This document shows positions 1 to 8,551 of a DNA stretch of 64,000 nt, one piece after another; position 1 is the first letter of the stretch, and every line of letters begins with the position of its first letter. A program made the position numbers and the translations under genes. Source of the stretch: Rickettsia akari str. Hartford (GTDB lineage: Bacteria > Pseudomonadota > Alphaproteobacteria > Rickettsiales > Rickettsiaceae). The stretch covers positions 620,001 through 684,000 of the forward strand of contig NC_009881.1 in the NCBI RefSeq assembly GCF_000018205.1, in the 5' to 3' direction. The notes under the pieces were generated by a model. The model saw only the letters and a program-made list of their open reading frames with translations. It did no database searches and was not told the DNA's origin.

Positions 1-773
1 GTTCAATTACAACTTCTACAAATAATCAAGGAACACTGATAATACAAAGCGGTAATGTTAACGGTATGATTGGAGCTAACAGCAGCTTAAAACTTGTAAA
101 TATCGAAGCAAATCCCGTTACGTTCTCAGATAACGTATTTGCTCCTGTAGCTTTAAATAATAATGGCTCTATCTTAACTTTATCAGATGGAGTTACGCTA
201 ACCGGAGTAGTAACCACTACTCCAGGCGATGATAGTGGTAAATTAATATTTGCAGATGGTGGAACGGTCACAGGTAGCGTAGGAGCAAATAGAGCAGCAT
301 TAGAAGAAATAATATTCAACGGTATAAATATACAAGATGTAGCAGATGCCATAGCTGATGTAACGACAGCATGGATTAGTCGGTAACTTAAATTATAATG
401 CAAACGGTAAATTAACGGCTAATAAAGGCATAGTAGAAAATATTGCTTTCAAAGGTACTAACGGAACGTTTAATTTAGGAGATAGCTCTGTCATTATTGG
501 AGCAGTACTTAGCACCGGTGGTATAGGTGGTACATTGAATTTTATAGGTGACGGTAATGTAACTCAAAATATAGGTAGGAATGTGACGGTAAATATAAAT
601 CACGCTCATATACCGGATAGATTTTAGCTGGTTATAGCTATTTAGCTCCGAAATTGATTAATTTAACCACAACGTTAGGGATTAGGTACTCCAATATTAT
701 GGGATTCGGGATATACTGAAACTGGCACGACTTTCAAAAATTTAATCGTTAAATGGAAAAAGTATAATACAAT
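1..773 (+). pseudogene. Autotransporter (Sca/rOmp-type) passenger fragment, decayed
   Basis: The window opens inside a gene remnant. The readable stretch up to the stop at 384-386 is rich in Gly, Asn, Thr and Val with short beta-strand-like repeats (for example GVVTTTPGDDSGKLIFADGG). This is the style of rickettsial surface-cell-antigen passengers, which are exported through a C-terminal beta-barrel. After a frameshift near 380 a second stretch continues the same style (NLGDSSVIIGAVLSTGG) to a stop near 627; further stops follow to about 770. No barrel is present, so it cannot be a functional autotransporter here. Family assignment rests on composition and repeat style only, and the Sca paralogue cannot be named. 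Confidence 0.6.
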
Positions 774-1145
774 TTAAGTGCTTGCGGGTGTGAGGATCTC
801 AAAAGATATTAACGTAGAAAATATAGTTTTAATCGTTATATTTTGTATTTCTCTCTCTTATTGTTGCTATTAGTTTTTCATATGAAATTTTAGATTGTTC
901 TTTAAACATATTTTTGTTAAAAATGAGCTCATAGACAAGACAATAATAAGAAGTTTTAAGAATGCAATAGCAATTTAATTAGAAGCAAATGAATTGAGAT
1001 TGTTTTAAGAAGTATACGGGATTAGTTTTTTTGATAATATTAAAAACTCGGAATTTAAAAGAGATTTAACATAAAAATTAGACATTTTTGCACATAAAAG
1101 GAGCATATGAATTTTTTAGAAAACGAAGAAAACCATGACATGGAT
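774..1145. other. Intergenic stretch with no recognisable gene
   Basis: AT-rich and full of stops on both strands. I see no ORF of note, RNA gene or complete palindromic element. It probably contains further decayed sequence downstream of the autotransporter remnant. Confidence 0.4.
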
Positions 1146-1222
1146 TGGCGAGAGTGACGGGACTCGAACCCGCTACCTTCTGCGTGACAGGCAGACGCTC
1201 TAACCAGATGAGCTACACCCCC
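1146..1222 (-). tRNA. tRNA-Asp (GTC)
   Basis: The complement folds as a standard cloverleaf. The acceptor arm GGGGGTG pairs with CACTCTC including two G-U pairs. The D arm holds AGCTCATCTGGTTAGAGC, the anticodon stem TCTGC/GCAGA encloses the loop CTGTCAC (anticodon GTC), and the T arm is GCGGG-TTCGAGT-CCCGT. The discriminator base is G73, as expected for tRNA-Asp, and CCA is encoded at 1146-1148. It stands alone with no adjoining RNA gene. Confidence 0.95.
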
Positions 1223-1391
1223 TTTACATACGAGACAACAATATATATAACAATTCTTCTATTCCTGCAAGAGTAAAATATCTTATTTTATCGAAAAATA
1301 TAAAGCACCCAAATCTCTAAACATTCCTTCTTATTATTAATTCAAATTAGTAATTATTAATTGAAGCCTTGAAAATTATTAGAGATTTTAT

Positions 1392-1700
1392 ATGACTAAA
1401 CCATATGTCATTAAATTAACTACTCCTTTTGAGCATATTAAACTTTATAATCCTATACCCGATATTGCGCTTAGAAGTGCTATTATTATGCAGGCAATAA
1501 TACTAATACTTATACCAAGAAAGAAGCAACAAAAGCAGAATATAATGCTAAAAAGTGGCTTTTTGAAAATAATGAAAATTTTAAGCTACATTCTTAGACA
1601 TGGGTATTGAGCCTAATTATGTAATAAAGACTACTAAAAAACTAATTAAATCGCAACAAAATAAAGATAAGCATCCTAAACTCTACATCTAAAGTTTAGA
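1392..1700 (+). pseudogene. Short decayed coding remnant, unknown family
   Basis: A 72-codon ORF begins MTKPYVIKLTTPFEHIK. It appears frameshifted: the alternative frame after about 1490 reads NTNTYTKKEATKAEYNAKKW and then a low-complexity tail with stops. The lysine-rich readable stretches suggest a former rickettsial hypothetical protein. I recognise no domain. Confidence 0.3.
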
Positions 1701-1750
1701 TGCAGTAATTTGTAATAAAACTTGAAATTACTCTAAATATAAATTAATTA

Positions 1751-1777
1751 TATAGGTGTTACTTAGTAACGCCTATA
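1751..1777. promoter_or_regulatory. 12-bp stem-loop just upstream of hpf
   Basis: TATAGGTGTTAC at 1751-1762 pairs with GTAACGCCTATA at 1766-1777 around a TTA loop, with a single T-G wobble. It lies 32 bases before the hpf start. A weaker CATCTAAA/TTTAGATG inverted repeat lies about 60 bases further upstream. No T-run follows, so a classical terminator is not obvious. It may be an mRNA 5'-leader structure, an end-protecting hairpin or a terminator of the decayed upstream gene. Confidence 0.5.
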
Positions 1778-1808
1778 TATTAATGATTTCAGATTATAAA
1801 GGTTATTT

Positions 1809-2387
1809 ATGATTATTTCAGTTTCAGGTCAACATATTTCGATCGGTAATAATTTACAAGAATATTCAAAAGAGAGGGCTACGCAAATCGTTAAAAAATA
1901 TTTTACCGATATAATAAATATAGATATACATTTTTCAAAAGAAGGAATGAACTTTAAATGTGATATTATAGTAAAATATGGCTCAGGTAAACATAATATA
2001 ATCAAAAGTCATGATAGGTGTAGCGATACATATATAGCTTTTGATAAAGCTATGTCAAAACTAGAAAAACAGCTTAGAAAATATAAATCAAAATTCAAAA
2101 ATCATCATGCTGGTAAAGTAAAAATATCAGAAATTGCTTACGAAGGTACCAAATATATTATTAATCCGCAATCTGATATTGAAACCTCTAACTCCGAAGA
2201 TAATGATAATCCGGCAATTATCGCTGAAAAGCCTGTAGAAATATTAAAATTATCAGTAAAAGAAGCGGTAATGAAGATGGATTTAGAAGATTTACCTGCG
2301 GTAGTATTTAAAAATATCAATAATGATCGTATCAATATAGTGTATTATCGTAAAGATGGTAACATTTCTTGGGTAGATTATAATTAA
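1809..2387 (+). CDS. hpf: Long-form ribosome hibernation promoting factor
   Basis: The 192-residue protein matches the two-domain long HPF layout. The N-terminal RaiA/YfiA domain (about residues 1-100) starts MIISVSGQHISIGNNLQEY and carries the lysine-rich helix KAMSKLEKQLRKYKSKFK. After a linker comes the C-terminal dimerisation domain (about 135-192), with the typical ending FKNINNDRINIVYYRKDGNISWVDYN split as VVFKNINNDRINIVYYR and DGNISWVDY. Long HPF binds the 30S subunit and dimerises 70S ribosomes into inactive 100S particles during stress. The gene stands alone, and the next gene (decayed) begins overlapping its stop codon, which suggests a former operon. Confidence 0.9.
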   Translation: MIISVSGQHISIGNNLQEYSKERATQIVKKYFTDIINIDIHFSKEGMNFKCDIIVKYGSGKHNIIKSHDRCSDTYIAFDKAMSKLEKQLRKYKSKFKNHHAGKVKISEIAYEGTKYIINPQSDIETSNSEDNDNPAIIAEKPVEILKLSVKEAVMKMDLEDLPAVVFKNINNDRINIVYYRKDGNISWVDYN

Positions 2388-2842
2388 TGATTATTATCCA
2401 TTATAAAGGGGTTACGCCAAGAATTGATAAAACTGCATATATTGCCGAAATCAGATCTTTAATAGGAGATGTTGAAATAGGTAGTAATTCAAGTATTTGG
2501 TTTAGTACAGTTCTTAGAGACGACGTTGAATCAACAAAAATATGAAATAATATTAACTACAAGATGGTAGTGTAATTCATACTGCAAGATTTAACAGACA
2601 GGTAGAAATAGGCGATACCATAACTATCTGTCATCTTTCTCTTATTCATGCCTGCACAACACATAATAATGCATTTAATTTATATGAAGTCTTATCCCGC
2701 CACAGAAGATAATGAAATCTAAAGAATTATGGATGGGTTCCCCCCTGCAAAATTTGTTAGATATTTAACTGATCAAGATTGAGAATATACGCGAGATAAT
2801 GTAAGACATTATGTAGAACTTGCGAGTATTTATAAAATTTGA
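2387..2842 (+). pseudogene. Gamma-carbonic-anhydrase-like (YrdA/PaaY hexapeptide) gene, decayed
   Basis: Starts at an ATG overlapping the hpf stop. The first frame reads MIIIHYKGVTPRIDKTAYIA and continues through IGDVEIGSNSSIWFSTVLRD, the left-handed beta-helix signature of this family, then meets a stop. A shifted frame restores DGSVIHTARFNRQVEIGD and LIHACTTHNNAF. The gene end is also visible (SPPAKFVRYLTDQ, then DNVRHYVELASIYKI and TGA at 2840-2842). At least two frameshifts and several internal stops mean it is not functional. Confidence 0.8.
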
Positions 2843-2864
2843 TGTCATTCCTAGCTAAATGGCA

Positions 2865-3019
2865 TTGTTGCATGGTTTAAGAACAGTGTTGTCATTCATA
2901 CGAAATGCAGGAATCCAGCATAAAGCGAGCCTTTAATTGCCAAAATCTGCTGTACTTATAATACTTTTGGATTCCCGCTTTCGTATGAATGACAACACTG
3001 TTCTTAAACCATGCAACAA
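2865..3019. repeat. Palindromic element with 41-bp perfect arms
   Basis: The arm 2865-2905 is the exact reverse complement of 2979-3019, separated by 73 bases. The inner part of each arm is the common rickettsial palindromic core (GTCATTCATACGAAA). The outer part begins TTGTTGCATGG. It lies between the decayed hexapeptide gene and the 3' end of folD, where it may also act as a stem-loop terminator. Confidence 0.9.
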
Positions 3020-3030
3020 AGTCGCTAAAG

Positions 3031-3918
3031 TCATAAATGACATACTGTACTATAAGAATCCTTAAACGCCTTAACCGTATTTTTAAGTAAAAAGGCAATA
3101 GTCATCGGTCCGATGCCACCCGGGACTGGAGTAATATATTTTACTTTAGACTTAACATGCTCAAAATCAACATCACCGATAATTTTGTTGCCGCTAATTC
3201 TATTAATGCCTACATCAATTACTATCGATTCAGGATTAAAATATTCTGCAGTTAATTTTAAAGGCGAACCTATTGCAGCAACTACAATATCCGCTTTTAA
3301 AGCGATAGAGCCTAAATTATGTGTTTTAGAATGGCAAATAGTAACACTGCAATCTTCTTTTAATAGTAAAGCACTTAAAGGTTTTCCTACTATATTTGAG
3401 CGTCCAATAACTACAACGTGTTTACCACTTAAATTAGGTTCGTATTTTTTTATCACCGCAAGACAACCAAGGGCAGTGCATGGTATAAAACTTTGACTGA
3501 ATTCACTTACATCTATAATACCGCTATGTAAGTAACCAACATTTAAAGGATGAAACCCATCAACATCTTTATATGGTGATACAGCAGATAAAATTTTATT
3601 TTTATCTATGGAGTTTGGCAAAGGAAGCTGAACTATCATTCCCGAAATCTCGTTATCATGGTTTAACTCATTGATTTTTGTTATTAAATCATTTGTATGA
3701 ATAGTAGTAGATAGATTTACTAATAAAGTATCGATTCCTATTTTATGTGCATTTTTTATTTTATTTTTTACATAAATAATACTTGCAGGATTATCGCCAA
3801 CTAGTACTATAGCAAGCTTTGGTGAAGCGTTGGTTTGACTTTTAAGTTCTTGAATTTCTAGCTTTAAATCCTCTAGTATCTCATTTGCTAACGCTTTACC
3901 GTCAATTATATTATTCAC
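3031..3918 (-). CDS. folD: Bifunctional methylenetetrahydrofolate dehydrogenase/cyclohydrolase FolD
   Basis: FolD interconverts 5,10-methylene-, methenyl- and 10-formyl-tetrahydrofolate in the cytosol. The 295-residue protein has the catalytic Tyr49/Lys53 motif YVKNK, the substrate loop VQLPLP at 96-101, the [12 protein letters not shown] loop at about 117-128, the NADP-binding GRSNIVGKP at 172-180 and the signature [10 protein letters not shown] near the C-terminus. All catalytic motifs are intact. It is slightly longer than usual. The last residues lie 12 bases from the large palindrome at 2865-3019, so the tail was probably altered when that repeat arrived. It supplies formyl groups for purine and formyl-Met-tRNA synthesis, and pairs functionally with folC further along. 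Confidence 0.95.
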   Translation of the reverse strand: MNNIIDGKALANEILEDLKLEIQELKSQTNASPKLAIVLVGDNPASIIYVKNKIKNAHKIGIDTLLVNLSTTIHTNDLITKINELNHDNEISGMIVQLPLPNSIDKNKILSAVSPYKDVDGFHPLNVGYLHSGIIDVSEFSQSFIPCTALGCLAVIKKYEPNLSGKHVVVIGRSNIVGKPLSALLLKEDCSVTICHSKTHNLGSIALKADIVVAAIGSPLKLTAEYFNPESIVIDVGINRISGNKIIGDVDFEHVKSKVKYITPVPGGIGPMTIAFLLKNTVKAFKDSYSTVCHL

Positions 3919-3939
3919 TATATTTTTATCCTTTTTCAG

Positions 3940-4206
3940 TTATCATCCAGCGACTTGATCGCGTGTTCAAGGTATTTTTATTGTTTTTATGGATACCGTA
4001 TAATAATATAAAATTCTGTGATGAGATTGCAACAAAAAGACCTACAACCGATAATAATATTAAAGTGATAAATTCAAATTTTAATTCCTCAGCAACAAGA
4101 ATAGAGTAATCACGGTATATAATCATGGATATAATAGTGAATATCAGTACTATGCTCTTACTAATACCGATACTTATTCCGGAGTCAAGCCACGGTATGA
4201 CAGCGA
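3940..4206. repeat. Type C palindromic element interrupted by a nuoN fragment
   Basis: The left portion (3945-4000) ends GGATACCGTA and the right portion (4181-4203) is GGAGTCAAGCCACGGTATGA plus CAG. In uninterrupted copies (for example 59993-60090) these two parts are adjacent as one arm. Between them lie 180 bases that encode a NuoN fragment. The element is thus split in its right arm. Confidence 0.65.
4001..4180 (-). pseudogene. NuoN (NADH-quinone oxidoreductase subunit N) internal fragment
   Basis: The complement reads as one open frame: ISKSIVLIFTIISMIIYRDY, then SILVAEELKFEFITLILLSV, then VGLFVAISSQNFILLYG. These are transmembrane segments that I recognise from the N-terminal third of rickettsial NuoN, a proton-pumping subunit of complex I. 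Only about 60 codons are present, with palindromic-element sequence immediately on both sides. The reading frame stays open through the flanking repeats and into the overlapping reductase gene, which yields a spurious 145-codon ORF. It is a displaced, non-functional fragment. Confidence 0.75.
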
Positions 4207-4259
4207 GTACTTTTTTTCGTTCCACATAACAATACTTCCACAGAAATGACATGGGATAC

Positions 4260-5264
4260 TTACTTCCTTTCCCCATACTTAGTGGTAGAATATTCAAAAT
4301 GTAGAGCCTGACCGTTAAATACTCTAATATAAGCATGATGAATGCTGCTTGCAGCTTCAGCAAAGCCCGTAAGAATCAGCTTAAGCTTACCGGCATAATG
4401 AGCAATATCTCCAATGGCGTAAATACCTTCTATATTAGTTTGATAATAGGAATTATCTACTTCAATATGGTGAAGCTTAACATCTAAACCCCAATTAGCT
4501 AAAGATCCTAGATCTTGTTTTAAACCAAAAAACGGTAGTAATACATTGGCATCTAATTTGCGAATGTTATTTTGCAGGTCTTTAACTATAACTGTTTGAA
4601 GTGTACCATTATTGCCATCTAAAGCATTTAACTGATAACCGGTGACTAATTCGATTTTACCAGTTTCTGCAATATCTCTTAACTGCCTTACGCTTTCAGG
4701 AGCTGCCGTAAATTTATCTCGTCTATGCACTAAATATATTTTATTTGCAATTTCTGAAAGAGAAATAGCCCAGTCGACGGCGGAATCACCGCCTCCCGCT
4801 ATAACTATATTTTTACCTGCGAATTTACTTTTATTATTAATAAAATAAAAAACCGATTTGCCTTCAAAATCTTCAATATTGGCAAGAGGCGGCTTGTTTG
4901 GACCAAATGAACCAGCTCCCGCTGCAATAATAATAGCTTTGCTTTTAATAATAGTATTTTTTGAGGTTCTAATTTCAAAAAAATCACCTTGCTTATTTAG
5001 ATCTGTAGCATGCTGATTTAAGTGATATACAGGCTTAAAAGGAGCAGCTTGAAACTCTAACTGTTTTATTAGCTCTTCTGCGGCAATTTTAGGATATGCC
5101 GGTATATCGTAAATAGGCTTTTCAGGGTATAGAGTAATACACTGACCTCCTACGGTTTCTTGAGCATCGATAACGTGGCACTTCATCCCAAGCATTCCGG
5201 CCTGAAAAATCGTAAACAGCCCGACCGGTCCCGCTCCGATTATTATAACGTCAGTATTATGCAT
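4260..5264 (-). CDS. Ferredoxin/flavodoxin-NADP(+) reductase (thioredoxin-reductase-like)
   Basis: A 334-residue FAD/NAD(P)H flavoprotein. The FAD-binding motif [11 protein letters not shown] is at about 7-17, ETVGGQC at 36-42, the NADPH-binding motif [10 protein letters not shown] at 157-166, and the second FAD motif [14 protein letters not shown] near residue 280. The redox-active CxxC that follows GGGDSA-type domains in true thioredoxin reductases is absent, which points to the YumC-type ferredoxin-NADP reductase that reduces ferredoxin or flavodoxin. It is likely transcribed alone; its 3' end abuts repeat sequence. Confidence 0.85.
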   Translation of the reverse strand: MHNTDVIIIGAGPVGLFTIFQAGMLGMKCHVIDAQETVGGQCITLYPEKPIYDIPAYPKIAAEELIKQLEFQAAPFKPVYHLNQHATDLNKQGDFFEIRTSKNTIIKSKAIIIAAGAGSFGPNKPPLANIEDFEGKSVFYFINNKSKFAGKNIVIAGGGDSAVDWAISLSEIANKIYLVHRRDKFTAAPESVRQLRDIAETGKIELVTGYQLNALDGNNGTLQTVIVKDLQNNIRKLDANVLLPFFGLKQDLGSLANWGLDVKLHHIEVDNSYYQTNIEGIYAIGDIAHYAGKLKLILTGFAEAASSIHHAYIRVFNGQALHFEYSTTKYGERK

Positions 5265-5339
5265 TATTTTTTTAACTCAATTTAAAAAAGGATTTTATTG
5301 GATCTTGAGGAAATAATCAATTGTTATTGTTATATACTC

Positions 5340-5495
5340 GCTAAATTTGAAAAATTGGCTACATCGTCTTTGTAAGTCCTCGGATGTTGAACCTTTATTA
5401 TACGCTCCGCTCCTCGGCGCGCAAACTCATTGCTCTTTTCCCAATTGAGCTGCGTCTACCAACTTTTCATTCTACCGTGGAGTATAGTGCTTAGA
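5340..5495. repeat. Dispersed repeat X (copy 1)
   Basis: Contains AAATTGGCTACATCG, TTATACGCTCC and CTCATTGCTCTTTT. Closely similar strings recur at 45546-45690, and part of it at 9555-9605 (AAATTGGCAGCCGTGTCTTTG). It is distinct from the type A, B and C palindromes. Confidence 0.6.
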
Positions 5496-5507
5496 GAGAT
5501 ATTGATT

Positions 5508-5897
5508 TAATATGTCCTAACTTTTACTGAGTTAAGAATTTTTTTATCTCTAGTCAGGTAGCTCTAATGCATTTTGCTGTTGCTACAATAAGTCTATCAG
5601 TCGGATCACCATGAAAATCATCCATAAGAAAAACGCTTTCAGCAGCAACCTACGGAGCAATTTCTTTAATAGACACTCTATTAAAATAGTTATAGAATTT
5701 AGAAAATCCTTTATAGGCTCATGAACATTAATATGCCTTTTAAAGTTAAGCGTAGCTATTTCCCATAATGAAATAGAACTTAGGAATAATTGTGAACTTT
5801 CTTGAGCTAAATTGATTTTGTGTTTTATTTGCTCTGATAATTCTTCAGGTTGTAATAGTTACCACAATAAAACATGGGTACTAATCCATTATTAATA
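5508..5897 (-). pseudogene. VapC-like PIN-domain toxin, decayed
   Basis: The complement reads STHVLLW followed by a stop, then LQPEELSEQIKHKINLAQES, SSISLWEIATLNFKRHINV, and after a frameshift AAESVFLMDDFHGDPTDR and LIVATAKCIRA, then YLTRDKKILNSVKV. This is the order and spacing of a PIN-domain RNase toxin: N-terminal DTHVLLW, SSIS.WEIA, HGDP.DRLI.ATA and a C-terminal LTRD. The first acidic residue (normally D before THVLLW) reads as Ser, and stops and frameshifts break the gene, so the toxin is dead. Confidence 0.8.
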
Positions 5898-5939
5898 CCT
5901 TGTAAAATCGTTCAAATTTGCAAAAGATTAATAATGGAA

Positions 5940-6045
5940 ATTAATTTTCTGCATTCCATTTGTCTTTTATTGGATCTAATATATCTGCTTTTATCTCAGC
6001 TTTATTTTTTAGCATACCGAATATTGAAATCTTTTGAATATTTAT
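5940..6045 (-). pseudogene. Antitoxin C-terminal remnant (Phd/VapB-like)
   Basis: Immediately upstream of the VapC-like remnant on the same strand. The complement encodes ISIFGMLKNKAEIKADILDP followed by IKDKWNAEN and stop, resembling the FG.LKGK...DI..P...W end of Phd/VapB-type antitoxins. The N-terminal half is not readable; the frame upstream is replaced by repeat-derived sequence (6100-6331). Position and family fit the partner of the toxin. Confidence 0.55.
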
Positions 6046-6331
6046 AGGGAATATTTATTTTTATTAAAATTTTACGAAATATTATCGGTTTTGTTATCTT
6101 AACTATAAGTGCAGGAAATAGCTTTGCTTCATCTGCTAATGCTTTTCGCCTTGTTAGTGCAACGGTTTTACCGTCTTGTATAGTTACGGCTACACCTTTA
6201 GCTTTTGGTACGTTACTACGACTGCTCGCAATGACAGGGCGGTATTCACGCAATGTTGCCTTACTTCCGCATGATAAGACTGTGTGTGCCTTAAAAAGGC
6301 ATAAACAGTAATCAAGAGTGATGTGTGTCAA
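6002..6331 (-). other. Open frame of mixed repeat origin, probably not a gene
   Basis: A 109-codon frame contains the stretches SSRSNVPKAKGVAVTIQDGK and TRRKALADEAKLFPALIVK, then runs out of frame through the antitoxin remnant. The complementary strand carries CGCAATGACAGGGCGGTATTC, a fragment of the type A repeat (20 bases or fewer at the core). It most likely reflects repeat sequence that stays open by chance. Function is unknown. Confidence 0.3.
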
Positions 6332-6480
6332 GTCAAAAATCTAAAAAAAAAATAAATATTTATATTGAATAAATTATTATTCTCGTGTCTACTTAAGTGA
6401 AGATTATATACACTAAATATGGTGTCATTTTTTCAAAATAAGCATTATGAATAACGCCTACAGCCCCATTAGTACCTATA

Positions 6481-8304
6481 ATGAACACGCTTAAAAAAAA
6501 TAAATTTCAAATAACTATAAACAACAACCATAATAATTTACTTAATCCTTTCGGTAAAGCTATTCTGCGAGATCGATATCTTATGAAAGGTGAGGATTTT
6601 CAAGATTTATTTGCACGAGTTTCCAGTTATTATGCCGAAAATAAGCAGCATGCTCAGAAGCTATATGAATATATGAGTAAAATGTGGTTTATGCCGGCAA
6701 CACCAATCTTAAGTAACGGCGGAACGGATAGAGGGCTTCCTATTTCATGCTTCTTGAATGAGACCGATGACAGCTTAGACGATATAGTAAATCTATGGAC
6801 GGAAAATGTTTGGCTTGCTGCACGCGGCGGTGGGATTGGAAGTTATTGGGGTAATGTTCGTTCTATTAATGAAGGGATTCGTGATAAAGGTCATTCATCC
6901 GGTATTATACCGTTTATTAAAGTAATGGATTCTATGACTCTCGCTATTTCGCAAGGTTCTATTAGACGAGGTTCATCGGCTGTATATTTGCCTATTAATC
7001 ATCCTGAAATCGAAGAATTTATTGATATAAGACGTCCGACAGGTGGGGATGTTAACCGTAAAGCTCTTAATATTCATCATGGTATAGCGATTACCGATGA
7101 ATTTATGAAAGCAGTTGAAAACAATACGGACTTTGACCTTATTAGTCCTGCTACCAAAAAAGTCGTAAATAAAATTAGAGCAAGAGACTTATGGGTTAAG
7201 TTATTAACTACTAGAATAGAAACGGGTGAGCCTTACTTGTTATTTATCGATAGTGTTAATAAATCTATCCCTGAGCATCATAAAAAATTAGGGCTTCAAG
7301 TTAAAATGTCCAATCTTTGTAGCGAAATTACATTGCCGACTGGAATTGATCATTTAGGAAAGTCAAGAACGGCCGTTTGCTGCCTTGCTTCTTTAAATTT
7401 AGAGTATTATGAAGAATGGAAAGATGATAAAGAATTTATCTATTCTATTATGTTGTTCCTTGATAATGTTTTAGAAGACTTTATCAATAAAGCACCAAAT
7501 ACGATGGCAAGAGCTAAATATTCGGCTTTGCGTGAGCGAAGCGTTGGACTTGGCGTAATGGGCTTCCACTCATTTTTGCAAATAAAAAAAGTACCGATAG
7601 AATCGGTGATGGCAAAAGTTTGGAATAAAAAAATATTTGAATATATATCTGCTGAAGCTGATAAAGCCTCAATAGAAATCGGTAAAGAAAAAGGAGCATG
7701 TCCTGATGCTCTAGATGCAGGAAGTAATGAACGATTTAGCAATAAAACCGCAATAGCACCCACAGCCTCAATTTCAGTAATAGCAGGTAATGCATCACCA
7801 GGAATAGAGCCGTTTGCTGCTAATAGCTTTGTACAAAAGACTTTAACCGGTTCTTTTAATGTGCGTAACAAACATTTAGAAAAGTTATTAGAAGAGAAAG
7901 GATTTAATAATGACCAAGTTTGGTCTTCGATTGCAACACATGAAGGATCAGTGCAACATTTAACATTTTTATCCGAAGCAGAAAAACAGGTTTTTAAAAC
8001 CGCTTACGAAATTGATCAAAATTGGTTAATTGAACTAGCAAGCGATCGTACTCCTTACATTACGCAAGCACAATCTTTAAACATCTTTGTACCAGGTAAT
8101 GTTAGTAAGAAATATTTAAATAATATTCATTTTAAAGCATGGAAGAAAGGAGTAAAAAGTTTATATTATTGTAGATCGACATCAATACAGCGAGCCGATA
8201 AAGTGTCGCATGACATATTAAAAGCCGATTTTAAAGATTTAGAGAAACAAAACGATAAGCTAACAGAAGCCGGTAATTACGAAGAATGCTTGTCTTGCCA
8301 GTAA
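6481..8304 (+). CDS. nrdA: Ribonucleoside-diphosphate reductase alpha subunit
   Basis: The catalytic large subunit of class I ribonucleotide reductase, making deoxynucleotides from NDPs with NrdB. The 607-residue protein shows the first active-site Cys in LPISCFLNE (about residue 89), NLCSEI with the radical-site Cys (about 280), the conserved MARAKYSALRERSVGLGVMG block, PTASISVIAGNASPGIEP, and the C-terminal redox pair CLSC before the final Gln. It lacks the roughly 90-residue N-terminal ATP-cone of E. coli NrdA, so dATP activity-site control by a cone is not expected. nrdB follows after 247 bases containing a palindromic element. Confidence 0.95.
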   Translation: MNTLKKNKFQITINNNHNNLLNPFGKAILRDRYLMKGEDFQDLFARVSSYYAENKQHAQKLYEYMSKMWFMPATPILSNGGTDRGLPISCFLNETDDSLDDIVNLWTENVWLAARGGGIGSYWGNVRSINEGIRDKGHSSGIIPFIKVMDSMTLAISQGSIRRGSSAVYLPINHPEIEEFIDIRRPTGGDVNRKALNIHHGIAITDEFMKAVENNTDFDLISPATKKVVNKIRARDLWVKLLTTRIETGEPYLLFIDSVNKSIPEHHKKLGLQVKMSNLCSEITLPTGIDHLGKSRTAVCCLASLNLEYYEEWKDDKEFIYSIMLFLDNVLEDFINKAPNTMARAKYSALRERSVGLGVMGFHSFLQIKKVPIESVMAKVWNKKIFEYISAEADKASIEIGKEKGACPDALDAGSNERFSNKTAIAPTASISVIAGNASPGIEPFAANSFVQKTLTGSFNVRNKHLEKLLEEKGFNNDQVWSSIATHEGSVQHLTFLSEAEKQVFKTAYEIDQNWLIELASDRTPYITQAQSLNIFVPGNVSKKYLNNIHFKAWKKGVKSLYYCRSTSIQRADKVSHDILKADFKDLEKQNDKLTEAGNYEECLSCQ

Positions 8305-8357
8305 TAGTGGTTAATGTTGTTTCTAGTTAAAAGCTCATGGGATTAACTTAAGAATCG

Positions 8358-8484
8358 ATGCCATTCCTGCGCAAGCATGAATCCAGTAAAACATAAAAAA
8401 CTTATTTTTTATATGTTTATTTTATCGTATATGTACATATAGTAGGGTTATTTTTTAGGTTCCTGCTTTCGCAGGAATGACATT
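8358..8484. repeat. Type B palindromic element between nrdA and nrdB
   Basis: Left arm ATGCCATTCCTGCGCAAGCA, right arm TTTCGCAGGAATGACATTG. The element separates two subunits of the same enzyme without overlapping either gene. Confidence 0.8.
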
Positions 8485-8551
8485 GAGTATTTTTTTGAGT
8501 CATACCACAAAGTATACTGGTAAATAATAAAAACAAACAAGAAGAACAATT

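Noticed and set aside
3926..4363. 145-codon minus-strand ORF overlapping the flavoprotein reductase gene
   Set aside because: Only its middle third is protein-like (NuoN fragment); the ends are repeat sequence and the out-of-frame tail of the reductase gene.
4260..5264. Thioredoxin reductase
   Set aside because: The redox CxxC after the NADPH domain motif is absent; ferredoxin/flavodoxin reductase fits better.
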